From Pseudomonadota bacterium (GTDB lineage Bacteria; Pseudomonadota; Alphaproteobacteria; Acetobacterales; Acetobacteraceae): 45,385 nt of DNA. The position numbers and the translations under genes were made by a program. Each line of letters opens with the position of its first letter. Position 1 is the stretch's first letter. The notes below the pieces were generated by a model that was not told where the DNA came from, did not search any database, and worked only from the letters and a program-made list of their open reading frames with translations. Shown piece after piece: positions 1-7,258 of the stretch. The stretch covers positions 1-45,385 of the forward strand of contig JAGXAE010000004.1 in the NCBI GenBank assembly GCA_018971725.1. Direction: 5' to 3'.

Positions 1-78
1 CAAACGGATATCTTCAAGCTGAGGTACATTGCCGTCATGCACATGAAGTAGAGACCGAAGGTCGATTTTATTTGCCAT
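1..78 (-). CDS. N-terminus of an unidentified protein running off the left edge
   Basis: A leftward open frame begins with ATG at 78-76 and stays open to the window edge (26 codons, beginning MANKIDLRSLLHVHDG). Its composition (charged, amphipathic) looks protein-like, but no clear Shine-Dalgarno sequence precedes the start and 26 residues are too few to name a family. It could equally be a chance open frame. Its function cannot be judged from the window. Confidence 0.3.
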   Translation of the reverse strand, partial: MANKIDLRSLLHVHDGNVPQLEDIRL

Positions 79-481
79 AGAATAGCTAAGTACCGGCACC
101 TGATAAGAGCGTAACATTGTGAGGTCTGATGCCTCAGGTGCTAGGAACGGCGAAGTTTTTGATAAAAATAGCCTCCCAGCTTCAGGACAAGTTATGTTTC
201 AAGCAGATGATTTTCTCTGCGGCACAAGTTAGATTTATTAGACCCTATATGCCTTGTAAGCAATGCAGCAGAGTATGGAACTGCAAAACTAGCTTGAACA
301 GGGTCACTGCATATGGAGAATCTGTAGCTTTTATCGGCAAATCTTTTAGATTGATACTCGAACGTCTCCAGTCGCGGGTAGGTGACCTGAGGTAGAAAAT
401 CAGATAGCATCCTGAATTTTGCCTTTGTAATCCCTTTCATAAATCCCGATATAAACTGTTCTCCGGGAATAAGGAAAAACG
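79..481. other. No supported gene; AT-rich intergenic DNA
   Basis: I see no convincing gene here. Overlapping open frames exist on both strands (129-395 forward, 192-512 reverse), but neither has a good ribosome binding site or recognisable motif, and they exclude each other. The stretch is AT-rich accessory DNA that may hold the promoter of the small gene at 482. Confidence 0.5.
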
Positions 482-673
482 ATGAATCAACGCAAAATAC
501 TCTCCAAGGCATTCAGTCATAGACCGCATTCGAAACGAATCCTTTCTTCGAAAGGATATGCACAGGAAGAATTATTTATCGAAGACGGATGGGTATTTCG
601 TGAGCATCACGGTAAGCATGTAGCGTGCATCTGCCGAGGTGAAAAGATAGATGAGTTCTTCGCAATTTCTTAG
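482..673 (+). CDS. Small hypothetical protein (63 aa)
   Basis: Short frame of 63 codons starting with ATG, preceded by an AAGGA ribosome binding site about six bases upstream, which is the main reason to accept it. The product is basic at the N-terminus (MNQRKILSKAFSHRPHSKR) and ends in a mixed segment with HHGKH and a Cys-x-Cys-free C-terminus; I recognise no family and see no membrane segment or signal peptide. It stands alone, about 330 bases before the MrcB-like nuclease gene and on the same strand, but with too large a gap to be called one operon. It could be a remnant of a longer gene. Confidence 0.4.
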   Translation: MNQRKILSKAFSHRPHSKRILSSKGYAQEELFIEDGWVFREHHGKHVACICRGEKIDEFFAIS

Positions 674-1005
674 ATTACCTGAAACGGAGGCTGAGGCAAG
701 CCATGTCCGCTGTCCCTTTTTGAGCGACCAGTGTGTTATCTTGCAATAGAAGTAATATTGCCCGTCAAATTGAGGCTCCCAGAGCGGCTGCTTTCGGGAA
801 ATACCCCTGATCCCAGAAATGACCATCATGGGCGCTGAGCCGTTGCAGGCCAACGCCGGCGGATGACCGGTCTTGGTATTCCCGTCGCGGCCTCCCTATG
901 GCCGGGTAGGGTCGCATCCGGTCGTTTAATAGCGTGCGTGTCTAGATAGAAAAAATTAGTTATACTACTATTGGTTAATACAATGCCACTGAGGCGGAGA
1001 AGCCT
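674..1005. other. Intergenic region with GC-rich inverted segments, no gene seen
   Basis: No gene is supported. The middle part (about 790-930) is GC-rich with several short self-complementary CCGG-type stretches, while 940-985 turns AT-rich and contains TATACT at 960-965, a possible -10 element for the nuclease gene at 1006; I see no good -35 partner. The stretch may contain remnants of older insertions. Confidence 0.4.
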
Positions 1006-1956
1006 GTGCCCTTACGTGAGAGCTTTGAGAGGATACTCAACGAGTACACTGTGGCCAGTCAAGAAAATTTTGTGCGACACAAGCTTGCGAACTTTATACG
1101 CAGTAATCTCCGCGATGATGTGGCATTTGCCATCGGTGAAAGCGATCGCCTGCTAATTAAAGGCAGTGCTGGCCAAGGCACTTGGGCTCGCGGCCCGTGG
1201 GTAGGCATTTTTGATAAGCTTGTTACGTCGAGTGCTCAGAACGGCTACTATCCGGTCTATCTGTTCCGTGAAGATATGACGGGCCTCTATCTGAGCCTCA
1301 ATCAGGGGATGACTGAGGCGAAAAAGCTTTATAAAGCGGATGCCAAGACTGCCCTGAAATCACGAGCTGCCCATTTTCGAGCCATGCTTGGAAAAGAAAT
1401 TCATGACTACCCAGAGCTCAATATCGATTTGCGGTCTTCTGACTCGACTAATGACACAGCTTTCTACGAAGCCGGAAACATATGTGCCAAGTTATACCCC
1501 CTGGGACATCTTCCGAACGAGACTCAGCTAGTGTCGGACCTCCTCAACATGATTCAGCTCTATGATCTCCTCATTCAGGGAGAGACCAATAGTGGAGTAA
1601 GCAATACGACTAAGGAAGGCGACGAGCCCTCAGAAATGACGTACGAGGACGCCACCCGCTTTCGTATGCACAAGCGCATCGAACGTAACGCAAGCTTAGC
1701 TAAATCCGTCAAAAAGCTTCACGGCTATATTTGCCAAGTATGCGATATCGATTTTGAAATTATCTATGGAGAAATTGGTAAGGAATACATTGAAGCCCAT
1801 CACCTTAAGCCCCTGGCCTCACTTAAGGGGAAGAGGGTGGCGATGGATCCGGCAAAGGATTTTGCAGTACTCTGCGCTAATTGCCACCGTATGATCCATC
1901 GCTCAGGCTGTGTCGATGATATCGCTCAGTTCAAGAAGGAACACTATCGTGGTTAG
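1006..1956 (+). CDS. MrcB-like (DUF3578) HNH endonuclease
   Basis: Predicted DNA nuclease of 316 aa. The N-terminal two thirds resemble the MrcB N-terminal/DUF3578 domain found in modification-dependent restriction proteins (KGSAGQGTWARGPWVGIFD near residues 50-68, then YYPVYLFREDMTGLYLSLNQG). The C-terminus is an HNH nuclease with a zinc-type Cys frame: C243, C246, H265-H266, C290, C293-H294 and H298. It would act on incoming DNA in the cytoplasm, probably reading modified bases; that role is inferred from the family. Translation starts at a GTG behind a GGCGGAGAAG ribosome binding site. Its stop overlaps the start of the MazG-like gene, so the two are probably made together. Confidence 0.82.
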   Translation: MPLRESFERILNEYTVASQENFVRHKLANFIRSNLRDDVAFAIGESDRLLIKGSAGQGTWARGPWVGIFDKLVTSSAQNGYYPVYLFREDMTGLYLSLNQGMTEAKKLYKADAKTALKSRAAHFRAMLGKEIHDYPELNIDLRSSDSTNDTAFYEAGNICAKLYPLGHLPNETQLVSDLLNMIQLYDLLIQGETNSGVSNTTKEGDEPSEMTYEDATRFRMHKRIERNASLAKSVKKLHGYICQVCDIDFEIIYGEIGKEYIEAHHLKPLASLKGKRVAMDPAKDFAVLCANCHRMIHRSGCVDDIAQFKKEHYRG

Positions 1957-2311
1957 TCCATCTCCAATGAACCTGACCAAGCTCTGTGATGAGCTGCGGA
2001 TTTTTGCTCAGGAACGCGATTGGGAGCAGTTTCATACTCCGAAAAACCTTGCTTCTGCCCTGATTGTAGAGGCGAGCGAACTATTAGAACATTTCCAATG
2101 GCTCAAAACTGGCGAGCTCGCTGAGCTAGATGAGCGCAAGCAGAATGAAATTCGCCATGAACTGGCTGACGTACTAATGTATCTGGTTCGTCTCGCTGAC
2201 AAACTTGATGTTGATCTAATGGCCGCTGCCTCAGAAAAGCTTGAGCATAATCGCATAAAATATCCTACGGAAAAGGTTCGCGGAGATTCTAGGAAATATT
2301 CAGAGTACTAG
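1949..2311 (+). CDS. MazG-like nucleotide pyrophosphohydrolase
   Basis: All-alpha NTP pyrophosphohydrolase of the short MazG-like type (120 aa), which hydrolyses (d)NTPs to NMPs and pyrophosphate. The helical metal-binding signature is visible as ASALIVEASELLEHFQW followed by ELADVLMYLVRLADKLDVDL, matching the EExxE...ExxD layout of the family. I prefer the GTG at 1949, because AAGGA lies eight bases upstream and the start overlaps the stop of the nuclease gene; an ATG at 1967 is the alternative (114 aa). Coupling to an HNH nuclease suggests a defence or nucleotide-pool role rather than housekeeping; this is inference. Confidence 0.85.
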   Translation: MVSPSPMNLTKLCDELRIFAQERDWEQFHTPKNLASALIVEASELLEHFQWLKTGELAELDERKQNEIRHELADVLMYLVRLADKLDVDLMAAASEKLEHNRIKYPTEKVRGDSRKYSEY

Positions 2312-2394
2312 TATTAATGCCGAGGCGAAGTATTTTCGTTGCTACCTTTCGGATCAATGATCTTAGATATCACTTCTTTTATACCTACCTCGCA

Positions 2395-3597
2395 CTAACT
2401 TTTATACCGATCGACAGCATTACCCCTCTTCAGCGCCCTCTGTGCCATCCAGGTTTGTCCTCTGCCTGAATTGAGTTCCGGTACCTTGAACCCAATTTGG
2501 GTCAAAAATGCTGAGATCAATGCGTCAATGGATTTCGGCGTCCCGATTTGTGCAACCAATGCACGGCCAAGCTGCGGGTGCAGACGGACAACGCCGTCCT
2601 GTGAGATGGTAAAGTCCACCGGGCTGAAGCTGTTTGCCCGGATCATATCCAATACAATCCGGTCGACGGTTGCCCGAATGGGTTCGATAAGATCCATGAT
2701 CAGGGCTGGACGCTCGTAGCGGGATTGGTGAAGGAACCCAACGGTCATATCGAGACCGACTTTCGCGGTTTCGATCCGCAGCAGGCTCTCGACGACAGCG
2801 TAGCCATAGTTCAGCATGGCCTGGACGGGGTGTCGGGCAAATCTGTTGCTGTGGTTCGCCGGACCGCGTCTGACGCCGATCGACAGCCAGGATTGCGGAA
2901 TTGGCTTTCGGCTGATCCCCTTCCATGAGATCGGCACGGTGCGCCAGGCATCAAAATAAAGCGTAGCACACTTGCCCTCGACGCCGAGCAAGGCTTCCTT
3001 CGGTAGTTCCCATGGCCGATCAAGCTTTCTCAATCCGTCGGTGATACTGGTGTCGGCTCTCTTGCGAAGGTCGTTGTCCGGCAAGCAGGCCAGGATCGTC
3101 TCGCGGGTCGCAAGCAGTTTCTTTCGAATCAACCACGCACCTAGTTCACGGTTCTGTGCTGTTGCTTCTGATGCTGCAATCTGGAGGCGGACCAAGGCTG
3201 AGTCATGACCAATTCCGGAATGGCCGATTGCTGCAACGACGTTACCCCGATAGTCAAGTTGTAGCAGTGGAATGTTTTGTTCAGCCAGCCAGGATAGAAC
3301 GCTCAGGGTTATCGCACCATTGCTGCCAAGCATAACGATGCGGGATGGAGCGTCTCGGTCACCCGGAAAGATGCGGGTGATCTCTTGCTTTTGAGGGTAA
3401 TGGGTAAAGCCGTTTTGGGCTTCTAGTGCTCCGTAATTGATCCGGAGTCGCATACCGTGACCGCTCAAAATGAGCGGTCGTTTTTCTCCCTTGGCAAGAC
3501 CAATGCTACGGGCTCTAGTGGTCTTGCTGCTATTCCAATAGACAGATCGATCATGCCAGTCGCTTCGATTTGAATGATTGGCAATATCACGACTCAC
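2395..3597 (-). CDS. Stand-alone Cas1-family integrase (casposase-like)
   Basis: Cas1-family DNA integrase, 400 aa. The N-terminal beta-domain is clear (LILSGHGMRLRINYGALE, then IVMLGSNGAITLSVLSWLAE), followed by the helical catalytic domain. The metal-binding residues are present: E207 in LLGVEGKCATLYF, H290 in VGFLHQSR, and D302 with E305 in MDLIEP. It is longer than most CRISPR Cas1 proteins (about 300-340 aa) by an N-terminal extension of about 40 residues. There is no cas2, no other cas gene and no repeat array in the window, so it is not a spacer-acquisition locus but fits Cas1-solo proteins such as casposases, which integrate DNA with terminal repeats. The start is a GTG inside a 4-base GTGA overlap with the upstream HTH gene, so the two are translationally coupled. 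Confidence 0.88.
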   Translation of the reverse strand: MSRDIANHSNRSDWHDRSVYWNSSKTTRARSIGLAKGEKRPLILSGHGMRLRINYGALEAQNGFTHYPQKQEITRIFPGDRDAPSRIVMLGSNGAITLSVLSWLAEQNIPLLQLDYRGNVVAAIGHSGIGHDSALVRLQIAASEATAQNRELGAWLIRKKLLATRETILACLPDNDLRKRADTSITDGLRKLDRPWELPKEALLGVEGKCATLYFDAWRTVPISWKGISRKPIPQSWLSIGVRRGPANHSNRFARHPVQAMLNYGYAVVESLLRIETAKVGLDMTVGFLHQSRYERPALIMDLIEPIRATVDRIVLDMIRANSFSPVDFTISQDGVVRLHPQLGRALVAQIGTPKSIDALISAFLTQIGFKVPELNSGRGQTWMAQRALKRGNAVDRYKS

Positions 3598-4544
3598 TGA
3601 GTGAAATCTCCATTACGGAAAAAATCAATGACCTTATCGAAATCTTTAAATACGTCCTCTTGAAAGTCATAGATATCACGGGATGCGTGAAGGAGAATAC
3701 AAAAAACCATAAAGTTCCAAGGGAAATACCTTACGTTTTCACCGAAAACTTTGAATGAATTTGCCACTTCAACGAGATCAGGCCGATAAATCATAGCCAA
3801 ATCGGGTGCTTGCCTAGCTGCGAAGCTCAGCGTTTTGACAACTCGCCTAGTACTGACAAATGATTTTGGTGGAAGAGCTTTTAATGAATGCTCTGTTGAG
3901 TCCGGTATGGGCTCATCACCATCTTCAGCCAACTGCCCGATTCCTGGCATCTTTATACAATTCAGGAGAGATACTTCTAGTTCTCCAGAAATTTCTGGGA
4001 GTATTTTGCTAACTTCTAAAAGCAGATAATCAATATCGAAATCGGCTCCAAACCTTGCCGCACGATAATATCTATTAAATACTTCTTCTGAAAGTAAATC
4101 TCTGAACGCCTTTAGTCTGAGGTCTACCTTATCCTTATGCAAGGCCTTTGGAGGTTTATATTTTTCATCGGAAGTCCGCCTATTGACGCCATGATCGTTT
4201 CTGAGTGGACGATATATACTTTTCGAGAGGCGACGATACTCGTGAATCATTGAGTATCTTGTTCGTCGCGTAAGAGAAGACGAGCCTTTCAGCCACAGAT
4301 CTATCCGAAGTTGATCGAACGTTTTTGCGCCGAATTTCATCGATCGACACAAGTGAAGAATAGATCGATAACTATCGCGGGACCACTCCCATCGAGGTGC
4401 ACGTTGCCCTGGATTTCGAACGCGTATAGGGCCTAGGACAAGTTCTTCATTTACCCAATCAGTTAGCTGCACAGTCGTTACTGATATTCCGTAATGAGTG
4501 GTGGTCCAGCGGTTCGCTCGGTCAAGAAGATATTGGCGTTCCAT
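3594..4544 (-). CDS. HTH (MerR-like N-terminus) protein coupled to Cas1
   Basis: Protein of 316 aa that I cannot assign to a named family. Residues 5-85 have the layout of a MerR-type winged helix: HYGISVTTVQLTDWVNEELV, a basic wing with RVRNPGQRAPRWEW, then SYRSILHLCRSMKFGAKTFDQL. The rest is helical and charged, without catalytic motifs I recognise. It is the first gene of a two-gene leftward unit whose last codons overlap the cas1 start, which suggests that it guides Cas1 to DNA ends or targets, or regulates the pair. GC is clearly lower than in the core genes, consistent with acquired DNA. Confidence 0.7.
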   Translation of the reverse strand: MERQYLLDRANRWTTTHYGISVTTVQLTDWVNEELVLGPIRVRNPGQRAPRWEWSRDSYRSILHLCRSMKFGAKTFDQLRIDLWLKGSSSLTRRTRYSMIHEYRRLSKSIYRPLRNDHGVNRRTSDEKYKPPKALHKDKVDLRLKAFRDLLSEEVFNRYYRAARFGADFDIDYLLLEVSKILPEISGELEVSLLNCIKMPGIGQLAEDGDEPIPDSTEHSLKALPPKSFVSTRRVVKTLSFAARQAPDLAMIYRPDLVEVANSFKVFGENVRYFPWNFMVFCILLHASRDIYDFQEDVFKDFDKVIDFFRNGDFTQ

Positions 4545-4701
4545 GTCCGTTTTCCTGTTGGGAAAAGTGCATCAACTCAGAGGCGGCTAAAATGAGCATA
4601 GGGCGGCCCCCTATCCAATAACAACTATGACCGGATTTGGCTGAAATCCATCGGTAAGCCTGCCTACGGATAGCCCATGACTAATGTAGATGAGGCTTTC
4701 T
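4545..4701. promoter_or_regulatory. Divergent control region between HTH-cas1 and the ParB-Mom-PolB operon
   Basis: This 157-base gap separates two divergent transcription units. It contains a short perfect inverted repeat, GGATTT at 4633-4638 and AAATCC at 4644-4649 with a 5-base spacer, and a second imperfect one (ATCGGTA/TACGGAT, about 4650-4671). Either could be an operator or a binding site for the HTH or ParB-like protein encoded on each side. I see no consensus promoter that I would defend. Confidence 0.4.
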
Positions 4702-5529
4702 ATGTATGAACCATCGTTACCTGTCGGGCGGATCACGGTCGATCCGGGCCTGCAACCTCGCATCGGCGGCCTGGATCTTGATCATGTAAAAGAGCTTGAG
4801 ACAGTTCCAGAGTCATGGCCACCCTTGAAGGTGGTTGCGCGAGGTGAGTCCTTTATCATTGTCGACGGCTTTCACCGCTTCGCTGCCGCTCAGAACTTAG
4901 AGCTAGAGACTATTGCGGTTGAAGTCCTTGACCAGCCTAAAGACGGGGATTTACTTGGGCTAGCCTTTGATCTGAACATCTCACACGGGCGTCAGCTCAC
5001 TTTGAACGACAAACGGGCGTTCGCAGCCCGGCTGCTCAAAGCGCACCCGGAATTATCAGAGCGAGAGATCGGTCGCCGCGTTTGTCTGGTGCAGCCGACA
5101 ATCGCCAAAATCCGCCAGGAATTGGAGAGCCGGGACGTCATCCAGCCAACGGATACGCGCGTTGGCCGCGACGGCCGGAGTTACACTGTCGCGCATAAGA
5201 ATAGGCCAGCCGCTCCAGACCGCTATCAAACAGGCCCGACGCTGCTAGAGCGGGTTGGTGATGCTTTCACCCCGGCAGAACGGCGCAACCAGCGTGGGAT
5301 TGCCCGCTATTTGCAAAAGCTCGCGGATGCTCTGGAAGATCAGGACGAGCTTGCAGGCTTTGAAACCTTCGAGGACGCGGCAGATGCCTGCCGGGTGGTC
5401 TTGGGTACTGAAGCCGCTGGTGAACTGGCTGAGCGTTTGGGCTGGTCTGCCGCGAACATCCTCAAAATAGCTGAAGCCCTCGGTTATGAGCCCAACAATC
5501 CGTCGGCCGATGAAAAGGCCCAAGCCTGA
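4702..5529 (+). CDS. ParB/RepB-like nuclease-fold DNA-binding protein
   Basis: ParB-superfamily protein, 275 aa. The N-terminal ParB domain is recognised by VGRITVDPGLQPRIGGLDLDHVKEL, VVARGESFIIVDGFHRFAAAQ (the GxHR box) and a segment LAFDLNISHGRQLTLNDKR typical of ParB proteins. It is followed by an HTH (LSEREIGRRVCLVQPTIAKIRQELE). No ParA is present, so plasmid-type partition is not complete; such lone ParB-like proteins are common in phages and mobile elements as regulators or DNA-binding factors. The ATG at 4702 is chosen because TGAGG lies six bases upstream; the in-frame ATG at 4690 lacks a site. It is the first gene of a densely packed operon ending with the DNA polymerase. Confidence 0.83.
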   Translation: MYEPSLPVGRITVDPGLQPRIGGLDLDHVKELETVPESWPPLKVVARGESFIIVDGFHRFAAAQNLELETIAVEVLDQPKDGDLLGLAFDLNISHGRQLTLNDKRAFAARLLKAHPELSEREIGRRVCLVQPTIAKIRQELESRDVIQPTDTRVGRDGRSYTVAHKNRPAAPDRYQTGPTLLERVGDAFTPAERRNQRGIARYLQKLADALEDQDELAGFETFEDAADACRVVLGTEAAGELAERLGWSAANILKIAEALGYEPNNPSADEKAQA

Positions 5530-6242
5530 TGTGCGCGTGCGTCGTTCAAGGGCAGGATGGCGCGGACACCACCGCGCAGATGGGGGTTCGAATCCCACCC
5601 GCACGCTCCACCGCATCTGGGGTCAAAGATCTAACCGTACGCAAGGTGCTGCCGAGCGTGATCCGTCACCTTATAATAAGGAATCATTATCTTCATGCGA
5701 TGCCCGCCGCCGGTTGGCGCTGCTTCGGCATTTATGCTGGGCAGGAATTGAAGGGCGCTGCGGTATTCACCGCTGGACCACGCCACGGTTACCGCGTTCT
5801 GGTCGGAGGCAGACCCCAGCATGTCGCCGTCCTAGCGCGGCTGTGGCTGGCCGACGATTTACCCAAAAATTCCGAAAGTCGTGTACTCGGCATTCTGCTT
5901 CGACATGCCAAGCGTGAGAAGTTGTGGAAGCTGATCCTCTCCTATGCCGACCCGGCAGCGGGGCATTCAGGGATCATCTACCGGGCCACAGGCTGGCTCT
6001 ATCTCGGGCGTGGCCAACCCTCACGCTATTTGGCCCTTGCCGATGGGCAGGTCGTTCATCCCCGCACAGCCTATGATCGTTTCGGGTCGAATAACGCCGC
6101 GCATCTCTCCCGCACCGGGATCATCGCCCGGCATGTCAGCCAACGCGGCAAGCATCGCTATGCCTATATTCTTGATCCATCTTGGCGCTGGCGGCTGCGT
6201 GAAGCGGTGCAGCCCTATCCGGGCAAGGACGGTGCGCCATGA
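5529..6242 (+). CDS. Mom-like DNA hypermodification protein (GNAT-like fold)
   Basis: Resembles the phage Mu Mom family, which converts adenine in DNA to N6-carbamoylmethyl-adenine and so shields DNA from restriction. Recognisable parts are HLIIRNHYLHAMPAAGWRCFGIYAGQELKGAAVF, ARLWLADDLPKNSESRVLGILLRH and the Mom-type stretch LILSYADPAAGHSGIIYRATGWLYLGRG. Length is 237 aa from the ATG at 5529, which overlaps the ParB stop as TGATG. However, codons 3-28 coincide with the tRNA-like RNA, and the family-like sequence only starts near residue 33, so an internal start (for example GTG at 5646) is possible. The 3' end overlaps the next gene by ATGA. Protection of the element's own DNA is the likely role. 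Confidence 0.68.
   Translation: MCACVVQGQDGADTTAQMGVRIPPARSTASGVKDLTVRKVLPSVIRHLIIRNHYLHAMPAAGWRCFGIYAGQELKGAAVFTAGPRHGYRVLVGGRPQHVAVLARLWLADDLPKNSESRVLGILLRHAKREKLWKLILSYADPAAGHSGIIYRATGWLYLGRGQPSRYLALADGQVVHPRTAYDRFGSNNAAHLSRTGIIARHVSQRGKHRYAYILDPSWRWRLREAVQPYPGKDGAP
5535..5610 (+). tRNA. tRNA-Gly-like RNA with abnormal anticodon loop
   Basis: A 76-nt sequence folds as a tRNA. The acceptor stem is GCGTGCG/CGCACGC (5535-5541 with 5600-5606), the discriminator is U5607 and CCA is encoded at 5608-5610. The D-arm is GTTC/GGAT with an AAGGGCA loop, the anticodon stem GCGCG/CGCGC (5560-5564, 5573-5577) and the T-loop TTCGAAT (5587-5593). It resembles bacterial tRNA-Gly: G1-C72, C2-G71, U73, and ACC within the loop (C35, C36) are the known E. 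coli glycine identity elements. Oddities are an 8-base anticodon loop GACACCAC without U33, a G-A mismatch in the T-stem and one extra C before the acceptor strand. It may therefore be charged yet unable to decode. It sits between the ParB and Mom-like genes and overlaps the first codons of the latter. Confidence 0.7.
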
Positions 6243-6844
6243 GTAAGCGCATCCGCGATTACAAGGCCGAATACGCCCGCCGCATCTCACGCGGGCAAGC
6301 TCAAGGTCTGTCACGCTCTCAGGCCCGGGGCCATCCCAGGGCTTTGGAACCAACGAAACGCTCCATCAGCAAAGCCACTAAGCCGGCTCAAGCGGCCAAG
6401 CCTCCCAAGTTCGATCGCCGTTTGGAAGAAGGCTTTCGTGCGCTGCGTGATGGTCAGACACTGACCGCCAGTGCCAAGTCGGTACGTGTCTCACCGGAAC
6501 GCTTGCGCCGCTATGTCGCTGAAACCGGTATGGCTGAACGCAAAGGCAGTCGGTGGATTATCGGCCCCGATATACGCCCGCGCATCATGCAGATGTTCAG
6601 CAACGGTGAAATTCAGCATGTCACCGTTGCTCCTGATGAGGCGCGTTTAATTGGGGCTTATCATTCCGCCGTCGGACGGTTTTTGAACACGAATGACCCA
6701 GCCTTTTTAGACATCTTTGATGGGCAGTCCGTCACAGACATCAAAGGCAAATCTCATCCCTTCGAAACAGATCCAAACGCGCTGTACCGGCTTAGCGAAA
6801 CCGGCAGCGACAGTTTCGAAGACGTCTATCGCATCGTTGTTTAA
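6239..6844 (+). CDS. Basic HTH-like protein of unknown function in the Mom operon
   Basis: 201-aa protein that I cannot name. The first 60 residues are strongly basic and low in complexity (KRIRDYKAEYARRISRGQAQG, then a Lys/Ala/Pro stretch), as in DNA-binding tails. Residues about 65-110 read as a helix-turn-helix (FRALRDGQTLTASAKSVRVSPERLRRYV). The C-terminal part is acidic and mixed (DIFDGQSVTDIKGKSHPFETD). The start codon overlaps the stop of the Mom-like gene by ATGA, so it is translationally coupled and probably works with Mom, for example in target choice or regulation; this is inferred from position only. Confidence 0.6.
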   Translation: MSKRIRDYKAEYARRISRGQAQGLSRSQARGHPRALEPTKRSISKATKPAQAAKPPKFDRRLEEGFRALRDGQTLTASAKSVRVSPERLRRYVAETGMAERKGSRWIIGPDIRPRIMQMFSNGEIQHVTVAPDEARLIGAYHSAVGRFLNTNDPAFLDIFDGQSVTDIKGKSHPFETDPNALYRLSETGSDSFEDVYRIVV

Positions 6845-6860
6845 CATTAGGAGATCAAAC

Positions 6861-7253
6861 ATGCCTACCCCTAAGAAATTTGGTGACGACAAAAGCATGA
6901 AAGCTGGATTGAACGCTGAGGTTCGGCGGCGGCGGGCATTACAGCGCCTGGGCTGCGATAATCCACGCTGTTTGCGATGTGGAGAAGATGACCCGCACTG
7001 TCTGGAACTTCACCATCTCGCGGGCCAAGCTTATGACGGCACACTCGTGACTTTATGCCGGAACTGCCACCGCAAGGCGTCCGACATGCAGCGGGACCAT
7101 CCGCCACAGGTCAATGATCCACCAAATCTTACTGAGACGATCGGACGCTTCCTGTTGGGGTTGGCCGATCTTTTTATGCTCATCGTTGATAAATGCCGTG
7201 AATTTGGCTTCGCCTTGCTCGAATCATGCGGGCCAGACACGGCAGGAGACTAA
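6861..7253 (+). CDS. Small HNH-family protein
   Basis: 130-aa HNH nuclease-like protein. The core is a zinc-type HNH: CDNPRCLRCGEDDPHC, LELHHLAGQAYDGTLVTLCRNCHRKASD, with the paired His and the CxxCH motif intact. The C-terminal third carries a hydrophobic helix (IGRFLLGLADLFMLIV) that may be a membrane or packing helix and is unusual for HNH proteins. Start ATG at 6861 follows AGGAG by eight bases; the longer open frame that begins at 6717 overlaps the preceding gene and is not used. It lies 16 bases after the HTH-like gene and five before the polymerase gene. HNH nucleases accompany PolB and Cas1 in casposons, which fits this context. Confidence 0.78.
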   Translation: MPTPKKFGDDKSMKAGLNAEVRRRRALQRLGCDNPRCLRCGEDDPHCLELHHLAGQAYDGTLVTLCRNCHRKASDMQRDHPPQVNDPPNLTETIGRFLLGLADLFMLIVDKCREFGFALLESCGPDTAGD

Positions 7254-7258
7254 ACCTA

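Noticed and set aside
129-512. Open frames 129-395 (+) and 192-512 (-)
   Set aside because: They overlap on opposite strands, have no good ribosome binding sites and show no recognisable protein features.
2395-4544. A CRISPR-Cas locus because of Cas1
   Set aside because: No Cas2, effector or other cas gene is present and no regularly spaced repeats are visible anywhere near. The gene is better explained as a stand-alone Cas1 integrase.
5580-6242. ATG at 5580 as the start of the Mom-like gene
   Set aside because: It lies within the T-arm of the tRNA-like RNA and has no ribosome binding site; 5529 (overlap with the ParB stop) or GTG at 5646 are more plausible.
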